12,925 nucleotides of DNA from contig CANHTV010000060.1 in assembly GCA_947463285.1 (NCBI GenBank), positions 1-12,925 on the forward strand. Reading direction: 5' to 3'. This document shows positions 6,740 through 12,925 of this stretch, piece after piece (the first letter of the stretch is position 1; each line of letters starts with the position of its first letter). The notes below the pieces were generated by a model. That model saw only the letters and a list, made by a program, of their open reading frames with translations. It searched no databases and had not been told where the DNA came from. The stretch comes from Verrucomicrobiaceae bacterium (GTDB lineage: Bacteria; Verrucomicrobiota; Verrucomicrobiia; Verrucomicrobiales; Verrucomicrobiaceae). A program made the translations under genes and the position numbers.

Positions 6740-6991
6740 ATGGGTATTTTTTCTTGGATCATCGTGGGGCTCATTGGTGGTGCACTCGGTAAAATTCTCC
6801 ATCCGGGCAATGACTCGAATGGCCTCTTCCGCACCATCATCCTCGGGGTTCTCGGGGGCTTGTTGGGAAACTTCCTATCTTCAAAGCTTCTGGGCTGGGG
6901 CGGCATGACCGGCATTGATTTTCGCAGCATCGGCATCGCCGCCGTGGGTTCTTTGATTGTTCTGTTGATCTACAAGAAGGTACTAAAATAG
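6740..6991 (+). CDS. GlsB/YeaQ/YmgE family small membrane protein
   Basis: The product is an 83-residue, glycine-rich, very hydrophobic protein with three likely membrane helices (about 2-20, 31-50 and 62-78). Family marks are WIIVGLIGGALGKILHPG (6-23) with the conserved GxxxG-like glycines, ILGVLGGLLGNFL (34-46) and the C-terminal GSLIVLLIYKK. Related genes are often described as transglycosylase-associated or stress-induced, but no enzymatic function is established, and the name transglycosylase should not be taken literally. The ATG at 6740 is the only sensible start because the frame is closed by a TAG at 6716-6718. A strong promoter sits immediately upstream and a strong terminator follows, so the gene is a monocistronic unit, which fits individually regulated stress expression. 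Confidence 0.88.
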   Translation: MGIFSWIIVGLIGGALGKILHPGNDSNGLFRTIILGVLGGLLGNFLSSKLLGWGGMTGIDFRSIGIAAVGSLIVLLIYKKVLK

Positions 6992-7023
6992 GGCTGAGCC
7001 GACTTTCAGACACACTCAAAATA

Positions 7024-7060
7024 AAAAACCGCCGCTGTCGATGAGACAACGGCGGTTTTT
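7024..7060. terminator. Strong bidirectional intrinsic terminator
   Basis: AAAAACCGCCG (7024-7034) pairs with CGGCGGTTTTT (7050-7060), with an additional inner TGTC/GACA stem after one mismatch and a 5-base loop. The T-run serves the plus-strand GlsB-type gene. The A-run, read as U on the other strand, serves the converging icd gene that ends at 7081. Confidence 0.92.
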
Positions 7061-7080
7061 GTTAGGCTGGAAGCTGGTGC

Positions 7081-9309
7081 TTACAGCTTCGCCAGAATGG
7101 CGTTGAATGTGGCACTGGGGCGCAGGGCGGCGCTGGCTTTGGCGTCATCGGGCTGGTAATAGCCACCAATGTCATTCGCACGACCTTGCACGGAGACGAG
7201 TTCCTCCACGATCTTGGTTTCGCTGGCTGTCAGTTCTTCGGCGATGGGTTTGAACAGAGCCTGAAGCTCGGCGTCTGCGTTCTGGGCGGCCAAGGCCTGT
7301 GCCCAGTAGAGTGCGAGATAGAAGTGGCTGCCACGGTTGTCGATGCCTGCTCCGACTTTGCGTGCGGGTGACTTGTCGTATTCGAGGAACTTGCCGTTGG
7401 CTTCATCCAAGGTGTCGGCCAGGACTTTGGCTTTGGCATGGTTAAAGGTTTGCGACAGGTGCTCAAAGGAAGCCGCGAGGGCAAAAAACTCGCCCAGGCT
7501 ATCCCAGCGGAGGAAGTTTTCCTCGGTGAACTGCTGAACGTGCTTGGGTGCAGAGCCGCCGGCCCCGGTTTCAAAAAGACCACCACCATTCATCAGCGGG
7601 ACGATGGAGAGCATCTTTGCTGAAGTGCCGACTTCGAGGATTGGGAAAAGATCCGTCAGGTAATCACGCAGGACGTTGCCAGTGACAGAGATGGTGTCCA
7701 AGCCTTTGACGATACGCTCCAGCGTGTGCTGAGTGGCTGCGGCAGGCTCCATGATGCGGATATCCAGTCCGGTGAGATCATGTTGGGCCAGGTAGGTCTT
7801 CACCTTGGCGATGATCTGCGCGTCGTGAGCGCGGTTTTCATCCAGCCAGAAAACAGCGGGTGTGCTGCTGAGGCGTGAGCGGTTCACGGCCAGCTTCACC
7901 CAGTCCTGCACGGGAGCATCCTTGGTCTGGCAGGCGCGCCAGATATCACCGGCTTCTACGCTGTGTTCCATCAAGACATTTCCTGCATCATCAGAGACGC
8001 GCACGGTTCCTGAGGCCTGGATTTCAAAGGTTTTGTTGTGTGAGCCATACTCCTCAGCGGCTTGAGCCATGAGGCCGACGTTTGGCACGGAACCCATGGT
8101 TTTGGGATCTAAAGCGCCGTTCCTTTTGCAGAAGTCGATCACGGTCTGATAAACGCCTGCGTAGCTACGGTCAGGGATCAGCGCCAGGGTGTCCTGCTGC
8201 TTGCCTGCGGTGTCCCACATCTGACCGGAGGTGCGGATCATGGCAGGCATGGAGGCATCCACGATCACATCGCTGGGTACATGCAGATTGGTGATGCCCT
8301 TGTCAGAGTTCACCATGGCGAGTGCGGGGCCGTTGGCATAAGCTGCCTGGATGTCGGCCTCGATCTGGCTTTTTTGCTCTGCGGGCAGGGTCTGGATCTT
8401 GGCGACAAGGTCACCGAAACCGTTATTTAGATCGACGCCGAGCTGGGCAAAGGTGTCTGCATGTTTGGCGAGCAGGTCTTTGAAGAAAACACGCACCGCA
8501 TGGCCAAAAAGGATGGGGTCAGAGACCTTCATCATGGTGGCTTTCAGATGCAGGGAAAGCAGCACGCCTTCTGACTTTGCGCGGGCTACCTGCTGCTCGT
8601 AAAAAGCCACCAGCGCCTTTTTGCGCATGACGGTGGCATCCAGAATTTCGCCAGCTTTCAGCGGTGTGCTGTCTTTCAGCACCTGTGCGCTGCCGTCGGC
8701 TTTGACGAGCTCGATGCGCACGGAGGTGGCGGCGGGGACGGTTACGGATTTTTCATTGCCGAAGAAGTCGCCTTCAGAAAGTGAGGCTACGTTGGTCTTC
8801 GAGCTGGTGGACCAGGCCCCCATGGAGTGAGGATGCTTTTTGGCGTAGTCCTTCACCGCCTTTGGCGCACGGCGGTCGGAGTTACCCTCACGGAGCACGG
8901 GATTCACGGCGGAACCGAGAACTTTAGCATAACGCGCACGCGTGTCTTTTTCGGCGTCCGTGCTTGGTGTTTCGGGGAAATCGGGCAGGGCATAACCTTT
9001 GCTTTGCAGCTCGGAAATCGCGGCTTTCAGCTGAGGAATGGAGGCACTGACGTTTGGCAGCTTGATGATGTTGGCCTCGGGTTTCAGGGTCAAAGCACCC
9101 AGCTCAGCGAGATGATCGGCTACGCGTTGCTCGGCTGGCAGCAGGTCTGAAAAAACGGCCAAAATTCGTGCCGCCACTGAAATGTCACGAGTCTCCACGT
9201 CGATACCCGAGTTCTTGGTGAATGCCTGAATGATCGGCAGAAGTGAGTAGGTGGCGAGCGCAGGAGCTTCGTCCGTCTTCGTGTAGATGATGCTGGGTTT
9301 GGCAGACAT
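7081..9309 (-). CDS. icd: Isocitrate dehydrogenase, NADP-dependent, monomeric type (IDH-II)
   Basis: The enzyme oxidatively decarboxylates isocitrate to 2-oxoglutarate with NADP in the TCA cycle. The 742-residue product has the length of the monomeric family, unrelated in size to the roughly 415-residue homodimeric Icd. Residues known from the Azotobacter enzyme are present with an offset of about +1: S133, N136, R140 and R146 in SAVNPVLREGNSDRR, K256 in HLKATMMK, D351 in VDASMP, Y421 in EEYGSHNK, D549 and D553 in RDYLTD, and H590, R601 and R650 towards the end. The start at 9309 gives the family-typical N terminus SIIYTKTDEAPALATYSLLP; an in-frame start at 9414 would add 35 unrelated residues and run into the upstream gene's end. 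It lies 94 bp downstream of the outer-membrane protein gene on the same strand. Its terminator is at 7024-7060. No Shine-Dalgarno is visible. Confidence 0.97.
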   Translation of the reverse strand: MSAKPSIIYTKTDEAPALATYSLLPIIQAFTKNSGIDVETRDISVAARILAVFSDLLPAEQRVADHLAELGALTLKPEANIIKLPNVSASIPQLKAAISELQSKGYALPDFPETPSTDAEKDTRARYAKVLGSAVNPVLREGNSDRRAPKAVKDYAKKHPHSMGAWSTSSKTNVASLSEGDFFGNEKSVTVPAATSVRIELVKADGSAQVLKDSTPLKAGEILDATVMRKKALVAFYEQQVARAKSEGVLLSLHLKATMMKVSDPILFGHAVRVFFKDLLAKHADTFAQLGVDLNNGFGDLVAKIQTLPAEQKSQIEADIQAAYANGPALAMVNSDKGITNLHVPSDVIVDASMPAMIRTSGQMWDTAGKQQDTLALIPDRSYAGVYQTVIDFCKRNGALDPKTMGSVPNVGLMAQAAEEYGSHNKTFEIQASGTVRVSDDAGNVLMEHSVEAGDIWRACQTKDAPVQDWVKLAVNRSRLSSTPAVFWLDENRAHDAQIIAKVKTYLAQHDLTGLDIRIMEPAAATQHTLERIVKGLDTISVTGNVLRDYLTDLFPILEVGTSAKMLSIVPLMNGGGLFETGAGGSAPKHVQQFTEENFLRWDSLGEFFALAASFEHLSQTFNHAKAKVLADTLDEANGKFLEYDKSPARKVGAGIDNRGSHFYLALYWAQALAAQNADAELQALFKPIAEELTASETKIVEELVSVQGRANDIGGYYQPDDAKASAALRPSATFNAILAKL

Positions 9310-9403
9310 AGAGGGGGTGTTTTGTGAGGGCCGACAGCTAGCCGCGAGAACGTGCCAGTGCAACGTCAAGGTGCCGTTTCGCAAAGGCTGGGCGGTCTTG
9401 TGC

Positions 9404-11512
9404 CTAAAACGCAAAGCCGACCGTGACGTGCAGCATGCCGCCCCGCTCGCCTTCCTGGCGGCTCATGTTGTGGCCGTAGTCGATGCGGATGGGGCCGAAG
9501 GGCAGGTGGTAGCGCAGCCCGGCACCGATGGCGGTGCGAAAGTCAGACGAATAGCTCAGCGGACTGCTGTTGTTTCCCCGGCCCAGGCTGCCCATGTCAC
9601 CAAAAATGGCGAACTCAAAGTTGGGCATGATTTCATAGCTGAACTCAGCACTGGCGAAAAGCGCCGAGGTGCCCCCGAGTGGTGTGCCGCCTTGTGTCAT
9701 GGCTCCAAGTTCACGTTCGGCGAAGGCTCGCACGCTGTTCGGGCCGCCATTAAAAACACGTGCATCAATGGGCACATCTTCAGCTGGTGCGCCCATGATG
9801 CTCATCAACGCAGCACCGGCGGCGAAGCGGAATTTTTTCGTGATGGGGCGATACCACGCGCCGCGAACATCCGTGCGAGCATAACTCACGCCAGAGCCCA
9901 TGGCATCAAGCGTGGTTTCCAGTCGGGCGCTGAGAAACCAGCCTTTCTTGGGCAGGACCACGCTGTCCCGGTGATCCAGCATGAAGCTCATGCCTGCAAA
10001 AGCGAGGGTGTAAAGATCTGGCCCAAGTTCATCCTCCGTCATCACGTCGGTGGAGACGGTGTTGATCGAGGCCCCCGCAAAGAGGGTGTAGGAATAGTGA
10101 CGGCTCACGCGCCGCGAGAGCTCCAAGCTGAGGCTGGTGCCATAACGGGTGTATTCGAAGAGATCAAAACTCTCCACCGCCAGACCTCCGGTGGCGGCGT
10201 AGGCGGTATTCAGAAAGGCAGGATTTTTTAGCTTCAACGAGCCGAGAGGCCCGGCGGTGCTCCAGTTCAAATCCGCCGCTAGGGTGTTACCCGTGTCTAT
10301 CACATTCGTGTTCTTGTAGGTGACACCCAGCTGTGGTCCGAGGAAGGTATCAAAGCCGATTTCAAAGCCGAGCGTCTTCGGTTTGGTCTCCTCGCCCGTG
10401 ATGCGCAGATCCGCTAGAGGTGACGCCGCTTCTTCGGCGCTGCGTTTGATGTTCACTGGCAATTGGGCGTTCTGCCCGGTACGGATGGGCTCGACATCCA
10501 GGAGGGCGAACATGTCCGTGTCCAAAGCTCGCCGGAAGGCTAGGTCCAGATCCGCAGAGGAATACAAGCGGCCTTCCAATTCACGAAAACCAGCCTGGAG
10601 CACTCGTTTCGATCCACGGCTGAAGCCCTCATGGGTGATGATGTGACCGACACGATAGCGCAGGCCGGGTTTCATGACGACCTGAACGTCCACTGTTCCC
10701 CCTTTGCTGCCCAGGGTGTAGTCCGAGGTCGTTTCTGCATCCAGCCAGCCCTGCTCATGTGCGATACTGGTCAGCTGCGTCTCGATCTGCTGCACGCGCG
10801 CTTCATTGAAAGGCCCGCCACTCACGCTGGTGAGCACGTCACGGCAGGGTTTGTCGATTTGGGGAGGCGCGCCGATGAAGCCAATTTGGCCGAACTCAAA
10901 GGCAGGACCAGCCTTCACCTCCAATGTCAGATCTCGCTTGCCTTCAGGGTCTGCATTGGCTGCGGGTAACAAGGTCGTTTCAGCCTGCAAATAACCCGCC
11001 GCCCGCAGTCGGCGCTGCACCAGAGAGGCTCCGGTGTTTAAATCTCCGCCTACCCAGACAAGGTTTTCTTTATCCGCCCCTTCCTTTTCGATGCTTGGCC
11101 TCAGCAGGAATTTGCGCATTTCCTCCTGTGGCAAAATGGCGGTGTCACCTTTCCACGTCACCGTGCCCACGCGGGTCTGCCTGCCAGCCGTGACCGAGAT
11201 GCGGATCGTATTGCCTTTCAAATCCCAGCGCGTCGTCGCCTCAGGCCAGCCGCCGCTGATGTATTGCTGGCGCGTAAAAAAGGCCAGATCATCCGCCAGT
11301 GGCTCCGTGGCGCTGGTCTGGCGAGCCAGGGTGACCTGATCATGCAGCATCGGGCTCAAGGTCTGCCAAGCCTTCGCATCAACACCCTCCACGGTCACGT
11401 TGATAGCCCCTTCTCGGAGAGAGTAAGAGGTGGGTGCAGGCTCTGCGGCATTCAAAGTTAGGCATCCAAGGCCAAGGAGCACGGCGCAAAGGCAGTGTCG
11501 GCGGCGGGCCAT
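9404..11512 (-). CDS. Omp85-family outer-membrane protein, TamA/BamA-like
   Basis: From ATG 11512 the product has 702 residues. It starts with a signal peptide (MARRRHCLCAVLLGLGCL, likely cut after LNA). The periplasmic part shows three POTRA-like segments recognisable by VGTVTWKG (about 115-122), FGQIGFIGAP (about 207-216) and YRVGHIITHEGF (about 286-297). Then a beta-barrel follows from about residue 380. It has the conserved LDHRDSVVLPKKGW (about 512-525), the Omp85 core motif GGPNSVRAFAERELG (about 589-603) in the place of VRGF/VRGY, and a final barrel strand GMLHVTVGFAF ending in Phe. Three POTRA domains resemble TamA more than BamA with five. It should insert or export proteins at the outer membrane. 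The usual TamA partner TamB is not adjacent; icd follows instead. Upstream in-frame starts at 11530 (ATG) and 11587 (TTG) are possible; 11512 was chosen because it gives the cleanest signal peptide. Confidence 0.85.
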   Translation of the reverse strand: MARRRHCLCAVLLGLGCLTLNAAEPAPTSYSLREGAINVTVEGVDAKAWQTLSPMLHDQVTLARQTSATEPLADDLAFFTRQQYISGGWPEATTRWDLKGNTIRISVTAGRQTRVGTVTWKGDTAILPQEEMRKFLLRPSIEKEGADKENLVWVGGDLNTGASLVQRRLRAAGYLQAETTLLPAANADPEGKRDLTLEVKAGPAFEFGQIGFIGAPPQIDKPCRDVLTSVSGGPFNEARVQQIETQLTSIAHEQGWLDAETTSDYTLGSKGGTVDVQVVMKPGLRYRVGHIITHEGFSRGSKRVLQAGFRELEGRLYSSADLDLAFRRALDTDMFALLDVEPIRTGQNAQLPVNIKRSAEEAASPLADLRITGEETKPKTLGFEIGFDTFLGPQLGVTYKNTNVIDTGNTLAADLNWSTAGPLGSLKLKNPAFLNTAYAATGGLAVESFDLFEYTRYGTSLSLELSRRVSRHYSYTLFAGASINTVSTDVMTEDELGPDLYTLAFAGMSFMLDHRDSVVLPKKGWFLSARLETTLDAMGSGVSYARTDVRGAWYRPITKKFRFAAGAALMSIMGAPAEDVPIDARVFNGGPNSVRAFAERELGAMTQGGTPLGGTSALFASAEFSYEIMPNFEFAIFGDMGSLGRGNNSSPLSYSSDFRTAIGAGLRYHLPFGPIRIDYGHNMSRQEGERGGMLHVTVGFAF

Positions 11513-11640
11513 GGATAAAGAGCTGAACATGTTCCGCCGTCTCGTCCGTGAACGTGCTTTTGTCAATCTGAGCACGTTGGAGAGCAAAAACCGGGTATAT
11601 GAGGACTAGCTTTTTGAAGCGGATTGTTTCACGGGGTATC

Positions 11641-12925
11641 ATGATCAATTCATGGATTCGTCGGGGTGTCGTTGCTGTTTTGGGTGTCTGGCTGCTCTCA
11701 GCATGGGTCTTGCTGCCATAGACAGAGAAAGCTTTGTCAGCAGGCAGCCGCTTTGCTGAGTGCTGCTGCCGTGGCTTGCTGAAGCCCAAAATACCCTGCT
11801 TGGAGATCGCTGACGTGACACTGAGCCGCGAAGGAGCGCTTTCAGTTCTGGACTGGGATGCCACACTGAAAAGTGCCCCTGATCTCAAAAGTCTGACCCG
11901 AGATGGCAATCCCCAGGCCTTCGCTATGAGTGCCTGTGATGGAAATTGGACGCTTTTCCTAGTTAGCGCCAAGGCTGAAGAGATCACCAAACTGAGCGCC
12001 GAGGCCGGAGTCAGCGCTGGACATCCAAAGTTAAAATCACGTGGTGGCAGGAGGCTCTGGTCGTCGAACAAAAAGCCCGCCTCACCTAGGCAGAAAAAAG
12101 CAAGGGAAGCTGCGGGAGGCGCCCTCCAAAAAGCCCGCACTGAAGCCGAGGTCAAAGCAAAAGCAGCTGCCATGCCATCAGCACCTGCGCCGCCTGGCCA
12201 GTCTCAGCTAGCATTCCCGCCACTCCTTCCTTCTATGGCTGGACCTTTGAAGGCGGTCATTTGCAGTTATACGGTGCCGTGCCGAATGCCGACTGGCAAA
12301 CCCGCATGATCGCCGCGCTCAAGACGTCTTACCCTAGCGCCAAGATTTCAGCCGAAAATCTGAAAATAGACACCGCAAGAAGAGTTCCTGCCGCCGATAC
12401 ACAGATCCATTTGAATATCGTCAGTGATAAGGCTGCCGATGGAATCGGTCGAACTCGGTGGCAGCAGCTAAAATTATAGCTTCGATGTTTTTGCCAGTGA
12501 AATCGCCAAAGATTTTCCGGCTATTGCCTTTTGTGAAAATAAGCTGACTCAGGGTGTGCAAACATTTCGCCAGACGCAGGTGACCAGCAAGATGCTCACA
12601 TAAGATGAAACCTACATCCGTGTGATCACGGATGGGGCAACGCATCAGGTGCGGCGCGTGCTCAAGCTGAATCCAGCATCGAACACATTCAGTACATCCT
12701 AGACAGCGCAGGCGAACGTTTCGTCATGCATAATCCGACAACTTGGCCACGCCAGGGACAGCTCGCGTATGAATCCAAGTGGGAAGAACTCCGCGGCTGG
12801 CAGGACCAGTTCGATGGTGGCAAGTTACCTGAGTGGTGGCAACGGCGGCGGTATAACCTCAGCAGGCTTGTGTGTTCCTTTGTCGATTTGTCCCAGCAGA
12901 TCTATGAAGGCATCCTCAAGTCTGC
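11641..12925 (+). pseudogene. Decayed gene for an exported or membrane-anchored protein (runs off the window)
   Basis: The ATG at 11641 begins a typical N-terminal membrane/signal segment (MINSWIRRGVVAVLGVWLL), but the frame meets TAG at 11719-11721. Protein-like sequence continues in that frame to about 12023 (TLSREGALSVLDWDATLKSA and onward). It shifts frame near 12024 (KVKITWWQEALVVEQKARL, ended by TAG 12087-12089). It returns near 12105 to an Ala/Lys-rich helix (REAAGGALQKARTEAEVKAK) and shifts again near 12207 to FYGWTFEGGHLQLYGAVPN and DWQTRMIAALKTSYPSA, ended by TAG 12477-12479. It shifts back at 12478 (FDVFASEIAKDFPAIAF), with TAA 12601-12603, and shifts once more near 12675 into an open frame to the edge (HIQYILDSAGERFVMHNP). 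The segment GWTFEGGHLQLYGAVPN loosely recalls the BON domain, as found in OmpA-like proteins, but I do not recognise the family firmly. Several independent lesions argue for true decay and not a single sequencing error. Confidence 0.75.

Noticed and set aside
9287..10231. A 314-codon plus-strand open frame opposite the outer-membrane protein gene and icd start
   Set aside because: It is antisense to well-supported Omp85 barrel and icd sequence, has no family resemblance and low-complexity His/Ala/Gly composition, as expected for a shadow frame in GC-rich DNA.
11538..11566. Promoter for the outer-membrane protein gene from a perfect minus-strand TTGACA (11566-11561)
   Set aside because: The hexamer 17 bp downstream is GAGACG, not a -10 box, and it would lie almost on the start codon region; the -35 match alone is not enough.
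11614..11642. Promoter TTGAAG-17 bp-TATCAT for the broken gene
   Set aside because: The -10 hexamer overlaps the ATG at 11641, so it could not drive translation from that start; chance match is as likely.
11379..12173. A 264-codon minus-strand open frame across the broken gene and the outer-membrane protein start
   Set aside because: Its product is Ala/Ser/Pro/Arg-rich without domains, and overlaps both the signal-peptide region of the Omp85 gene in another frame and the decayed plus-strand gene, whose pieces look more protein-like.

Overview
The window looks like a piece of a moderately GC-rich Gram-negative chromosome, most likely from the Verrucomicrobiota (Prosthecobacter/Verrucomicrobium-like). 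This rests on an Omp85-family outer-membrane protein, sparse Shine-Dalgarno sequences, a free-standing S23/four-helix-bundle gene and the overall gene mix. It is inference from protein style, not from a marker gene. No rRNA, tRNA, CRISPR array, transposase or phage gene was seen.

Layout. (1) 1-2622, plus strand: the 3' end of a sugar phosphate isomerase/epimerase-like TIM-barrel gene, a four-helix-bundle (S23/IVP-type) gene, then an MFS transporter with an unusual charged insertion. The four-helix gene is enclosed by an imperfect 44-bp inverted repeat (557-600 and 1092-1135, 34 of 44 positions matching). The repeat starts two bases after the isomerase stop and ends 11 bases before the MFS start, so the cassette appears to have landed between two genes of a sugar uptake/catabolism unit. 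(2) 2634-3811: a perfect 12-bp hairpin between convergent genes, then queF-queC on the minus strand (7-deazaguanine/queuosine synthesis). (3) 3920-6594: a GT-C (GT39/ArnT-like) membrane glycosyltransferase on the plus strand, overlapping by 7 bp at its 3' end a minus-strand IspA-type farnesyl diphosphate synthase. (4) 6702-7060: a small GlsB/YeaQ/YmgE-type membrane protein with a very good sigma70-like promoter almost touching its ATG, closed by a strong bidirectional terminator. (5) 7081-11512, minus strand: a monomeric NADP-dependent isocitrate dehydrogenase and, upstream of it, a TamA/BamA-like outer-membrane protein. (6) 11641-12925, plus strand: a decayed gene for an exported or membrane-anchored protein, with several in-frame stops and frame changes, running off the window.

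Most genes here are housekeeping or envelope functions in short, independent transcription units. No complete new multi-gene system is visible. The most unusual structure is the inverted-repeat-bounded four-helix-bundle cassette, whose layout resembles that of 23S rRNA intervening sequences. Next come the periplasmic insertion in the MFS transporter, a His-to-Asn substitution at a usually catalytic site of QueF, and the multiply broken gene at the right edge.
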